Positions 51,306 through 59,615 of a DNA stretch of 64,000 nucleotides are shown here, piece by piece. Each line of letters begins with the position of its first letter. Positions within the stretch are counted from its first letter, which is position 1. The stretch lies in the NCBI RefSeq assembly GCF_030159255.1, contig NZ_BSCT01000001.1, positions 1 through 64,000 of the forward strand, written 5' to 3'. The DNA comes from Bradyrhizobium sp. SSBR45G (lineage in GTDB: Bacteria; Pseudomonadota; Alphaproteobacteria; Rhizobiales; Xanthobacteraceae). Made by a program: the position numbers and the translations under genes. The notes below the pieces were generated by a model that did not search any database, was not told where the DNA came from, and saw nothing but the letters and a program-made list of their open reading frames with translations.

Positions 51306-51348
51306 GCAACTCTCGGCGGCGCGCGCTGCGCAGTTAGGAGATTTCATC

Positions 51349-52125
51349 ATGAGCGACGTGCTGCTGTCGGTCGAGCATCTGGCCGCGACCTATGACCAGG
51401 CGATCCGCGCGGTCAGCGACGTGTCGTTTGCCGTGCGTGCCGGCGAGATCGTCGCCGTGCTCGGTGCCAACGGTGCGGGGAAGTCGACCACGTTGCAGGC
51501 GGTGTCGGCGCTGCTGCCGGCGCGGCGCGGCCAGGTCACCGGCGGCCGCATCACCTATGACGGACGCGACGTATCCACGTCATCGGCGGCGCAGCTGGTG
51601 CGGGCAGGGCTCGTGCCGGTGCTCGAAGGCCGGCATTGCTTTGCGTCGCTGAGCGTCGAGGAGAACCTGATCACTGGCGCGATCGGCCGCGACGCCAGGC
51701 GTGGCGAGATCAGCGCTGACCTCGAACGCGTCTACGCGTTGTTTCCGCAGCTCACGCGGCATCGCCGGGCGTTGGCCGGGCTGACCTCCGGCGGCGAGCA
51801 GCAGATGACCGCGATCGGCCGCGCGCTGATGTCGCGGCCGAGGCTGCTGGTGCTCGACGAGCCATCGATGGGATTGGCGCCGCTGGTGGTCGAAAACATC
51901 TTCCGCGCGCTCAAGGCGCTCAACGCCGAGCGGGGGCTGTCGATCCTGGTCGCCGAGCAGAACTCCACCGTGGCGCTGCGCTTCGCCGATCGGGCGATCG
52001 TGCTGGAGGGCGGCCGCAGCGTGCTGTCCGGCTCCGCGCGGGAGCTCCGGCAGCGGCCCGACATCAAGCATCTCTATCTGGGCGGCCCGACCGCACCGCC
52101 GCAATCCACCCAGGCCGTGGCCTGA
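51349..52125 (+). CDS. LivF-type ABC transporter ATPase
   Basis: 258 residues. Walker A is GANGAGKST, the LivF-type segment is RGLVPVLEGRHCFASLSVEENL (here RAGLVPVLEG), the signature is LTSGGEQQMTAIGRALM, Walker B is LLVLDEPSMGLAP and the H-loop region is replaced by AEQNSTVALRFADRA. It pairs with the livG-like ATPase. RBS AGGAG. It is separated from the binding-protein gene by 226 bases holding a hairpin and a repeat. Confidence 0.9.
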   Translation: MSDVLLSVEHLAATYDQAIRAVSDVSFAVRAGEIVAVLGANGAGKSTTLQAVSALLPARRGQVTGGRITYDGRDVSTSSAAQLVRAGLVPVLEGRHCFASLSVEENLITGAIGRDARRGEISADLERVYALFPQLTRHRRALAGLTSGGEQQMTAIGRALMSRPRLLVLDEPSMGLAPLVVENIFRALKALNAERGLSILVAEQNSTVALRFADRAIVLEGGRSVLSGSARELRQRPDIKHLYLGGPTAPPQSTQAVA

Positions 52126-52151
52126 TTTCAGAAGCGAGAGGAGACATTCCC

Positions 52152-53348
52152 ATGCCGACCAGCACTGCTGCCCGCAAGATCGAGGCGGCGCCCTATGAGC
52201 AGCTCGACGCCATTGTCGTTGACGTGATCAGGGCGAATGCCGACCGCAACGACCACGAGGGACGCTTTCCCCGCGAGAACCTGCTGGCGCTAGCCGAGGC
52301 CGGCTGGACCGGCGTGCTCAATGATCCCCGTTTTGGCGGGCTCGGGCTCGGCCACGTCGATTTCGCCGAAGCCGCGTACCGCATCGGCCAGGCCGATGCC
52401 TCGACCGGCCTCGTCTATGTCATGCATGTCGGCGCGGCGCAGACCATCAATCTGTTCGGCAGCGACGACCAGAAGGAGCGCTGGCTGAAGGCGGACCAGG
52501 GACGGCTGCTCGGCACCTACTCGACCAGCGAGCGCGCCACCGGTGGGCACTGGTGGTACAATCTGTCGGAGGCGTCGCGCGACGGCGAGGACTACCGGCT
52601 CAATGCCGACAAGTCGTTCACGACCAGCTCGGGACAAGCCGACTTCTATGTCGCCCAGACCCGCACCCCCGGCGCCAAGGACCAGGCCGACATCATCTTC
52701 TTCATCGTCGACGGCAAGGCCGAGGGCATCCAGTCGCGGCCCTGGGAGGCGCTGGGCGTGCGCGCCAATCATTCCGGCGGCATCAGCTACAAGAACGTGC
52801 ACGTCCCCAAGCGCGACCGGCTCGGCGCGGAGGGGCAGGGCAAGGAGATCATCTATGACGGCGTCTCGCCGGTCTATCTGATCGGCCTCGGCGCGGTGTG
52901 GGAGGGGCTCGCACGCGGCGTGCTCAATGCTGCGGTCGCGCACACCACGGGCTTCGTCCACAAGGACCGCAACAAGAGCCTGTCGGATTACCAGGCGATC
53001 CGGCAGGAGCTCGGCGCGGCGAAAGTGCTGGTCGAGAGCCTGCGCCCGTGGCGGATCGAGCTGGCGCACCGGCTCGACGAGCTCTGGCGCGCGGGCAAGC
53101 CGCAGAGCGAGATCCTGATCCCGCTGACCGAGTTCAAGGTGCACGCCGCTGAAGTGGCCAACAAGGTGGCGTCGACGGCGCTGACGGTGACCGGCGGCTA
53201 TGGCTACCACCGCGGTCCGATCGAGCGCGCTTTCCGCGATGCACGCGCGGCGATCGCGATGGGGCCGTCCAACATCATCGCCCGGGAATGGATCGGCAAG
53301 GCACAGGTCGGCCTGCCGCTCGAGCTGTTCTACGAAGGCGGGGAGTAA
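52152..53348 (+). CDS. Acyl-CoA-dehydrogenase-family flavoprotein (SfnB/DszC-like)
   Basis: 398 residues, ACAD fold. The N-terminal helical domain has ENLLALAEAGWTGVLNDPRFGG, the middle has LLGTYSTSERATGG and NADKSFTTSSGQADFYV, and the C-terminal domain has DYQAIRQELGAAKVLVE and TGGYGYHRGPIERAFRDARA. The usual catalytic Glu context of fatty-acyl dehydrogenases is not evident. Combined with sfnG linkage this favours a flavin-dependent monooxygenase of the SfnB/DszC group. RBS GAGGAGA. Last gene of the operon. Confidence 0.85.
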   Translation: MPTSTAARKIEAAPYEQLDAIVVDVIRANADRNDHEGRFPRENLLALAEAGWTGVLNDPRFGGLGLGHVDFAEAAYRIGQADASTGLVYVMHVGAAQTINLFGSDDQKERWLKADQGRLLGTYSTSERATGGHWWYNLSEASRDGEDYRLNADKSFTTSSGQADFYVAQTRTPGAKDQADIIFFIVDGKAEGIQSRPWEALGVRANHSGGISYKNVHVPKRDRLGAEGQGKEIIYDGVSPVYLIGLGAVWEGLARGVLNAAVAHTTGFVHKDRNKSLSDYQAIRQELGAAKVLVESLRPWRIELAHRLDELWRAGKPQSEILIPLTEFKVHAAEVANKVASTALTVTGGYGYHRGPIERAFRDARAAIAMGPSNIIAREWIGKAQVGLPLELFYEGGE

Positions 53349-53379
53349 CGGCCCCCAGCGCTGCGGCGCGGCCGCAGCG

Positions 53380-53826
53380 CTAGCCGGCGAGCTCGGCGTC
53401 CCGCTCGATCTCTTCGTGCTCGGCTTGTTCAGCCGGCACCGCATTTGCGGTCTCGGCCGTCTCGAAATCGTCCTCGGCGATCTCTTGGACCTCGGCCGCG
53501 GTGCTCTCGACCTGCTCGGCGGCGAGCTCCGCCGCCACCACCGCCTCGGGCTCGGCCTCGTCGGCGGCCGGCTCGGCGAACAGGTTTGGTCCGGGGATCG
53601 TGGTCGGCACCACCGGCCGCGACTTGGCCTTGTACCAGGATGAGAACTTCTGCGAGAGGCCGGCTTCGAACTCGGCGAGCGGCAGGATGTTGCCGTCCTC
53701 GTCGGTGATGACGACCGTCCAGCCCTCCGCCGCCATGACCTGTGCATTGGCGATCACGATCAGCGCGCTTTCGCGCTGCTTGCGGATCTTCTGCGACTCC
53801 CGCTCGGCGATCATCGTGTACGCCAT
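53380..53826 (-). CDS. Hypothetical protein with acidic Ala/Glu-rich tail
   Basis: About 148 residues. An ordered N-terminal half (AESALIVIANAQ-type helix: RESALIVIANAQVMAAEGW, then TVVITDEDGNILPLAEFEA) is followed by a roughly 70-residue acidic, Ala/Glu/Val-rich low-complexity tail. The ATG at 53826 is preferred. Family not recognised. It converges on the ACAD-like gene, with 31 bases between the stops. Confidence 0.65.
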   Translation of the reverse strand: MAYTMIAERESQKIRKQRESALIVIANAQVMAAEGWTVVITDEDGNILPLAEFEAGLSQKFSSWYKAKSRPVVPTTIPGPNLFAEPAADEAEPEAVVAAELAAEQVESTAAEVQEIAEDDFETAETANAVPAEQAEHEEIERDAELAG

Positions 53827-54142
53827 GACCTCAACTCCCAACCATCGACTCTGGGTGTGATGGCCCGAAGCACCATCGGTTCGCCGCCACTACGCCGCGA
53901 GAGTGTGAGCGCGGCTGGGCCGGATTGCGTTCGCCTAATGACAATTTGGCGACGTCAGACCGGTTCCGGGCGCGAACGAGTCGAAGATGCAACAGCCGGC
54001 AAAATTGTGGTGCAGGACTAAGAGCGCGTGTTGAAGGCGCGCAGCTGTGTGTCATCATTTGATTCTGCGGCGGCAACTGCTTCGCGGCATATGCGAAGGC
54101 AGCGGGTGAACCGGACAGTCAGCGGGCGAATTGGGGACCTTG

Positions 54143-54436
54143 ATGCGAACTCATCTGTTCAGGATGCGGACTTGGAATGTGGCAATGGCGGGGCTCGCCA
54201 TGTCGGCACTTGCCTTGGCGATGGTCGCCAGCCCGCGCGCCGGCCATGCCTTCACGGAAGACGACCAGCGGCGGCTGTGCACCGGCGACGTGTTCCGTCT
54301 GTGCTCGTCGGAGATCCCCGATCGCGACCGCATCATCGCCTGCATGATGAAGCAGCGCGCCAGCCTCAGCGACGGCTGCCGCAGCGTGTTCGGCCGGCCG
54401 AGCGAGCGCTCCGCCTCGGCCACAGTGACCCGCTGA
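54143..54436 (+). CDS. Small exported Cys-rich-repeat protein
   Basis: About 97 residues. A signal segment (VAMAGLAMSALALAMVASPRA) is followed by one copy of a Cys-rich motif, LCTGDVFRLCSSEIPDRDRI-ACMM-R--LS-GCR. It resembles the GLG1-type 'cysteine rich repeat' (four Cys: C-x(7)-C, then C and C). The ATG at 54143 is chosen over a TTG at 54131. Probably periplasmic; function unknown. Confidence 0.7.
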   Translation: MRTHLFRMRTWNVAMAGLAMSALALAMVASPRAGHAFTEDDQRRLCTGDVFRLCSSEIPDRDRIIACMMKQRASLSDGCRSVFGRPSERSASATVTR

Positions 54437-54663
54437 TCTTTCGGCGCTGCGGCGATACGCCCGGCGTCGTCGTCCGATTCTCCAGAGCACCTTTCCAACA
54501 GGTCCAGACCTGACGGCTTCAGACCTGACGACGCGCCGCGACCTGGCCCAGCCGAAGTCCGCGGCGCGTTCGTCATCATCGCGGGGCGCGCCGCAGGGGC
54601 GTGATCGCCGTGGCGCGGGCGTGGTAGACTGGCACGGATCGTCCGGCCAGGAGTTGACCCGCC

Positions 54664-55254
54664 ATGAGCTTTCGCATCCTCGTGTTCTACGGCTCCTATC
54701 GCGTCGACCGAATGGGCATCCGGCTCGCGCAATTCGTCGTCGACGGCCTCACAGCCAAGGGACAGGACGTCGAGCTGATCGACGCCAAGGCGGTCGGCCT
54801 GCCGATGCTCGACCGCATGTACAAGGAGTACAAGCCGGGCGAGGCGCCGCCGGCCATGGCCGAGCTTGCCGCCAAGATCCGCGCCGCCGACGGCTTCGTG
54901 TTCGTGACCGGCGAATATAATTGGGGCCTGCAGCCGGGACTGAAGAACCTCACCGACCACTTCCTGGAGGAATGGTTCTGGCGACCTGCTGCGATCGCGA
55001 GCTACTCGGCGGGCCGGCTGTCGGGCGCGCGCGCCGCCACCGCCTGGCACGGCACCTTGTCGGAGATGGGCATGGTCGTGGTGTCGAGCACGCTGGCGGT
55101 CGGGCCGATCGGGCAGGCGCTGTTGGCCGACGGCAAGCCGACCGGCGATGCCGGCCAGGCGCTGGCGCGCGCGTTCCCGCGCTTTGCCGATGATCTGTTG
55201 TGGTGGGTGGAAGCCGGCCGGGAGCAGCGGGCGCGCAAGGCGCCGCCTTATTGA
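54664..55254 (+). CDS. NAD(P)H-dependent FMN reductase (flavodoxin fold)
   Basis: 196 residues. The flavodoxin-like start ILVFYGSYRVDRMGIRLAQF contains the FMN phosphate loop (GS-R), followed by GFVFVTGEYNWGLQPGLKNLTDHF, the family's hallmark E-Y-N/P--PGxLKN-D segment. It reduces FMN or quinones. It lies 1.3 kb from the sfn operon on the same strand but with two unrelated genes between. It could supply FMNH2 to SfnG and the ACAD-like enzyme; this link is inference. Confidence 0.85.
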   Translation: MSFRILVFYGSYRVDRMGIRLAQFVVDGLTAKGQDVELIDAKAVGLPMLDRMYKEYKPGEAPPAMAELAAKIRAADGFVFVTGEYNWGLQPGLKNLTDHFLEEWFWRPAAIASYSAGRLSGARAATAWHGTLSEMGMVVVSSTLAVGPIGQALLADGKPTGDAGQALARAFPRFADDLLWWVEAGREQRARKAPPY

Positions 55255-55319
55255 GCGTACGCGAAACATGACGGCGGGAGCGCAGGCGCGCTCCGCCGTC
55301 TCGCGTCGGACGAGCCTGG

Positions 55320-55583
55320 CTAGCGCGCTGCGCTGCTCGGCGTTGTTGTCACCGACTGCTGCCGGCGGGTCGCGGCCGCGGTCTGGCCCTGACCCTGGCA
55401 GGGCAGCTCCTTCCAGGTTCCGTCGGCAGCCTGCTGGTAGGCGCGGCACGGGGAGGACGAGGAGGGCTGCTCCTCCGTCTGCCCGTCCGTTCTGGTCGTC
55501 TGAGAATTCTTCGCCAGTGCGGGCGCTGCCGTCGCGGCGATGGCAGCCAGCGAACCGACGAAGATCACTGGGGTGATCCGCAT
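55320..55583 (-). CDS. Small exported protein
   Basis: About 87 residues: signal peptide MRITPVIFVGSLAAIAATAA ending in ALA, then a Gln/Ser/Thr-rich mature part with PCRAYQQAADGTWKELPCQG, two cysteines around an aromatic strand. The ATG at 55583 follows GGAGAACCC. Bradyrhizobium has many such short exported proteins; function unknown. Confidence 0.65.
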   Translation of the reverse strand: MRITPVIFVGSLAAIAATAAPALAKNSQTTRTDGQTEEQPSSSSPCRAYQQAADGTWKELPCQGQGQTAAATRRQQSVTTTPSSAAR

Positions 55584-55969
55584 ATGGGGTTCTCCTGCTC
55601 GAAGCACCGCCGATTCAGATCCGGATTGTGGAAACATTGAGGCGGGTTGGATGGGCCGCGGTGCGATCCTTCGGGGATTCCTTGGTGCAAGTCTGGCCGC
55701 GTTAACGCTCGCGCACGGCAATCGCGCGCGTCGTGACTGTGGCGGCATCTGGGCTGGCGCGCCGCGTCTCCGGGCGCTAAGAGCGATCTGACGCGCGCAA
55801 GCGCCCTCGCGACCCGATGCAGCACGCCAGTCCGGCCTGCTCGCGTTCGGTCACCGGACGTCGGCAGGGTGGCCGGTGTTCCGACATCAGCCGCGGACTC
55901 TCGGATCGTGGCGGTTCGCCAGCAGGCGAACGGGGGCGTGGGATCGCGCAGGTGGACCACTGTGCGAGC
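55584..55969. other. Intergenic region upstream of the LysR gene
   Basis: About 385 bases between the divergent small exported protein and the LysR regulator. It must contain both promoters. I see no clear operator, terminator or coding frame. Confidence 0.35.
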
Positions 55970-56857
55970 ATGACGCGACCCCGATTGCCCTCTCTCATCG
56001 CGCTGCGCGCCTTCGAGGCGGTCGGGCGACGGGGCAGCGTGCGCGCCGCCGGCGACGAGCTCGCCGTCAGCCACACCGTGGTGTCGCGCCATCTGCAGAA
56101 CCTGCAGCGCAGCCTCGGCGTTGCGCTGGTCCGCGCCGAGGGCCGCGGCCTCGCGCTCACCGAGCCCGGCCGGCAGTTTCACGCCGAGGTCACCCAGGCC
56201 TTCGACATCATCGCCCGCGCCACCACGGCGGTTCGACCTGTGGCGCGGCCGACCCTGAACATCTGGTGCATCCCGGGCCTCGCCAATCGGCGGCTGCTGG
56301 CGCGGCTGCCCGAGCTGAGCGGTCCGCCGCGCAACTGGGACATCAACTTGCAGCCGACGCTGTCGCATCCGGACCTGCTGCGCGGCGAGGCGGATGCCGA
56401 GATCGTCTATGCCGAGGCGATCGAACCCGGCGGCAGCTTGATGGCCGAGGCGCTGGTAAGACCGCGCGTGTTCCCGGTCGCGAGCCCGGCCTATCTGGCG
56501 CGCTTTCCCGCCATTGCGACACTCCCGGGTCTCGCCAAGGCCGCGCTGATCCACGAGGAGTCGACCGCGCAGTGGGAGCAGTGGTTCGAGCTGGCGGGAT
56601 ATCCGGAGCCGGTCACCTTGCGCGGACAGCGGCTGTGGCACGCGCATCTCGCGATCGAGGCCGCCCGTTTCGGGCAGGGCGTCGCGCTCGCCAACGAGGT
56701 GCTGGTTGCGGATGACATCCGCAGCGGTGCGCTGGTCGAGGTGATGCCGTCGTCCGTTCAGATGGGCGCCTATCAGCTCGTCGCGCTGCGCGAGCGCTGG
56801 GACGAGCCCGTCATCGTCGCGCTGCGGGCCTGGCTCAAGACGGTGCTGGCGCAGTAG
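55970..56857 (+). CDS. LysR-family transcriptional regulator (GcvA-like)
   Basis: 295 residues. An N-terminal winged helix has PSLIALRAFEAVGRRGSVRAA, then DELAVSHTVVSRHLQNLQRS and LGVALVRAEGRGLALTEPG. A co-inducer-binding domain follows from about residue 90. The 'LxALRAFEAVGRxGSxxxAA' start is typical of GcvA/AmpR-type LTTRs. It lies 118 bases upstream of the aminotransferase operon on the same strand, so it probably controls that operon, although LTTRs are more often divergent from their targets. Confidence 0.9.
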   Translation: MTRPRLPSLIALRAFEAVGRRGSVRAAGDELAVSHTVVSRHLQNLQRSLGVALVRAEGRGLALTEPGRQFHAEVTQAFDIIARATTAVRPVARPTLNIWCIPGLANRRLLARLPELSGPPRNWDINLQPTLSHPDLLRGEADAEIVYAEAIEPGGSLMAEALVRPRVFPVASPAYLARFPAIATLPGLAKAALIHEESTAQWEQWFELAGYPEPVTLRGQRLWHAHLAIEAARFGQGVALANEVLVADDIRSGALVEVMPSSVQMGAYQLVALRERWDEPVIVALRAWLKTVLAQ

Positions 56858-56974
56858 GCGCCGTCGTCCCTCCGTCTGGTGCCTTGAAGTCACCTGTCGT
56901 GTGGAACAAGCTGATTGATCTCATCCGCCCGCTCCTTAGCCTGCCGTGCAGACATTGCTGCACGGAGTTGAGCC

Positions 56975-58267
56975 ATGATTGCGCGAGGGGCGGGTGCGAA
57001 CGAGGAACTGCTGGCGCGACGGCACGAGGCGGTCGTGAGGGGCGTGAGCTACGCGACGCCGCTGTTTGCCGACCGCGCTCTCAACAGCGAGGTCTGGGAC
57101 GTCGAGGGCAAGCGCTACGTCGATTTCGCCGGCGGCATTGCCGTGCTCAACACCGGGCACTGCCATCCGCATGTGGTGGCGGCGATCCGCGCCCAGCTCG
57201 ACCGCTTCACCCACACCTGCTTCCAGGTGCTGCAATATGAGCCCTATGTGCGCCTCACGGAGCGGCTCAACGCGCTGGCGCCGATCTCGGGCCCGGCCAA
57301 GTCGATCCTGCTGACGACAGGCGCGGAGGCGACCGAGAACGCCATCAAGATCGCGCGCGCCGCCACGGGCCGCAGCGGCATCATCGCCTTCACCGGCGCC
57401 TTCCATGGCCGGACCGCGCTCGCCAATGCGATGACCGGCAAGGTGATGCCGTACAAGAAGCATTTCGGGCCGCCGCTGCCGGGTGTGTGGCACGCGCCGT
57501 TCCCAATCGCCGGCAGCAACGTGTCGGTCGAGGACACGCTGTCCTACATCAACTTCATCTTCAAGGCGGACATCGACGCCTCGCAGGTCGCGGCCATCAT
57601 CATCGAGCCGGTGCAGGGCGAGGGCGGTTTCCACCAGGCGCCGCCGGAGCTGATGCGCGGCCTGCGCCGGATCTGCGACGCCCAGGGCATCGTGCTGATC
57701 GCGGATGAAGTGCAGACCGGATTCGGCCGCACCGGCAAGATGTTCGCAATGGAGCATTACGACGTGCAGCCGGACGTCATCTGCGTCGCCAAGAGCCTCG
57801 CCGGCGGCATGCCGCTGTCGGGCGTGATCGGCCGCGCCGCGATCATGGATGCGGCCGAGCCGGGCGGCCTCGGCGGCACCTATGGCGGCAATCCGCTGGC
57901 CTGTGCGGCGGCGCTCGCCGTGCTCGACGTGTTCGAGCAGGAGAAGCTGCTCGACCGCGCCAACGCCATCGGAGACAGGCTGCGCGCCGCGATCACGCGC
58001 TTCGCCCGCGCCAACACTCTGGTTCCAGTTTCCGAGCCACGTGGTCCTGGCGCGATGGTTGCATTCGACATTCTCAGGCAGCGCGGCAGCGACGAGCCGG
58101 ACGCTGACATGACCAAGCGCGTGACGCGGGTGGCCCATGAGAATGGTCTGATCCTGTTGTCCTGCGGCGTGACCGCGAGCACGATCCGAATCCTGGTGCC
58201 GCTCACCGCGTCGGACGAGATCGTGGACGAAGGGCTCGCGATCCTGGAGAAATGCCTGGCCGCCTGA
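56975..58267 (+). CDS. gabT: Class III aminotransferase, 4-aminobutyrate type
   Basis: 430 residues, class III PLP enzyme. Features are DVEGKRYVDFAGGIAVLNTGHCHPHV, LLTTGAEATENAIKIAR, FTGAFHGRTALA, PVQGEGGFHQAP, IADEVQTGFGRTGKMFAMEH (PLP Asp) and CVAKSLAGGMPLSG with the Schiff-base Lys. It is close to GabT (4-aminobutyrate--2-oxoglutarate transaminase) in overall sequence. No succinate-semialdehyde dehydrogenase follows. Its partners are an M20 deacylase and a GhrA-like reductase, so the physiological amine donor may not be GABA. Confidence 0.85.
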   Translation: MIARGAGANEELLARRHEAVVRGVSYATPLFADRALNSEVWDVEGKRYVDFAGGIAVLNTGHCHPHVVAAIRAQLDRFTHTCFQVLQYEPYVRLTERLNALAPISGPAKSILLTTGAEATENAIKIARAATGRSGIIAFTGAFHGRTALANAMTGKVMPYKKHFGPPLPGVWHAPFPIAGSNVSVEDTLSYINFIFKADIDASQVAAIIIEPVQGEGGFHQAPPELMRGLRRICDAQGIVLIADEVQTGFGRTGKMFAMEHYDVQPDVICVAKSLAGGMPLSGVIGRAAIMDAAEPGGLGGTYGGNPLACAAALAVLDVFEQEKLLDRANAIGDRLRAAITRFARANTLVPVSEPRGPGAMVAFDILRQRGSDEPDADMTKRVTRVAHENGLILLSCGVTASTIRILVPLTASDEIVDEGLAILEKCLAA

Positions 58268-58304
58268 CGCGCGGCCGGGATGAGTGGGAAGGCTGGAGGC
58301 TTGC

Positions 58305-59615
58305 GTGACTGAAACTGCGGCGGCAGTGCCGAATGACGTGATGGAGCGGCTCGCCGCCGCTGTCGATGCCAACTTCGCGGCGCAGGTCGGCTTCCTGCAG
58401 CAACTGGTTCAGTTTCGCAGCCTGCGCGGTGAAGAAGCGCCGGTGCAGGACTGGCTGGCCGGCGAGTTCGAGAGCCGCGGCTACAAGGTCGATCGCTTCA
58501 GCCTCGAAGATGTCGACCTGATGCGCCATCCGAAGGCGGCGCCGATGGACACCATTGCGCTCGACGGCTCCAGACAGGTGGTGGCGACGCTCGATGGCGA
58601 AGGCAAGGGCCGCAGCCTGATCCTGCAGGGGCACATCGACGTCGTGCCGGAAGGACCGGGCGATCTCTGGAACGATCCGCCTTATGAGGCTGTCGTGCGC
58701 GACGGCTGGATGATCGGGCGCGGCGCGCAGGACATGAAGGCCGGCGTCTCCGCGATGATCTTCGCGCTCGACGCCATCAAGGCGGCCGGCTTCGTGCCGG
58801 ACGGCCGCATTCACCTGGAGACAGTCACCGAGGAGGAGAGCACCGGCAACGGCGCGCTGTCGACGCTGATGCGCGGTTACAAGGCTGACGCATGCCTGAT
58901 TCCGGAGCCGACCGGTCACACGCTGACGCGCGCCCAGGTCGGCGCGATCTGGTTCCGGCTGCGCGTGCGCGGCACGCCGGTGCATGTCGCCTATGCCGAT
59001 ACCGGCACCAACGCCATTCTCTCGGCGATGCATCTCATCCGTGCCTTCCAGGAGCACACGACAGAGATCAACGCACGCGCCAGGTCGAACGCCTGGTTCG
59101 CCGCGGTGAAGGATCCGATCAAGTTCAACGTCGGCATCATCAAGGGCGGCGACTGGGCGAGCTCGACGCCGGCCTGGTGCGACCTCGACTGCCGCCTCGG
59201 CGTGCTGCCCGGCGAGACGCCGGCGCAGGCGATGGTCGGCATCGCGGAGTGTCTCGCCAAGGCGCAGGCGACGGATCGTTTCCTGTCGGAGAATCCGGTC
59301 GAGCTGGTGTGGAGCGGTTTCCAGGCCGATCCGGCGGTGTGCGAGCCCGGCAGCGCCGCGGAGGCGGCCCTCGCCGAAGTACATGCGCGCGTGTTCGAGA
59401 AGCCGCTCGACGTGCGGCTGTCGACCGCCGTCAACGACACCCGCTACTACACGGTCGACTACGGCATTCCGGCGCTGTGCTACGGACCCTATGGCATCGG
59501 TCCGCACGCGTTCGACGAGCGCGTCGATCTCGACAGCGTGCGCAAGACCACGCTGTCGATCGCGATGTTCGTCGCGCAATGGTGCGGGCTGCGCAAGGGA
59601 TCGACAAAGGCATGA
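58305..59615 (+). CDS. ArgE/DapE-family M20 deacylase (operon copy)
   Basis: 436 residues. The metal-site motifs are all present: LILQGHIDVVPEG, GRGAQDMKAG, VTEEEST and PEPTG. The GTG at 58305 follows GGAGG with 5-base spacing; an in-frame GTG at 58284 is less well placed. It shares long blocks with the 26992-28272 gene and is probably a duplication. Placement after the aminotransferase suggests it frees an amino group from an N-acyl substrate. Its TGA overlaps the next ATG (ATGA). Confidence 0.88.
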   Translation: MTETAAAVPNDVMERLAAAVDANFAAQVGFLQQLVQFRSLRGEEAPVQDWLAGEFESRGYKVDRFSLEDVDLMRHPKAAPMDTIALDGSRQVVATLDGEGKGRSLILQGHIDVVPEGPGDLWNDPPYEAVVRDGWMIGRGAQDMKAGVSAMIFALDAIKAAGFVPDGRIHLETVTEEESTGNGALSTLMRGYKADACLIPEPTGHTLTRAQVGAIWFRLRVRGTPVHVAYADTGTNAILSAMHLIRAFQEHTTEINARARSNAWFAAVKDPIKFNVGIIKGGDWASSTPAWCDLDCRLGVLPGETPAQAMVGIAECLAKAQATDRFLSENPVELVWSGFQADPAVCEPGSAAEAALAEVHARVFEKPLDVRLSTAVNDTRYYTVDYGIPALCYGPYGIGPHAFDERVDLDSVRKTTLSIAMFVAQWCGLRKGSTKA

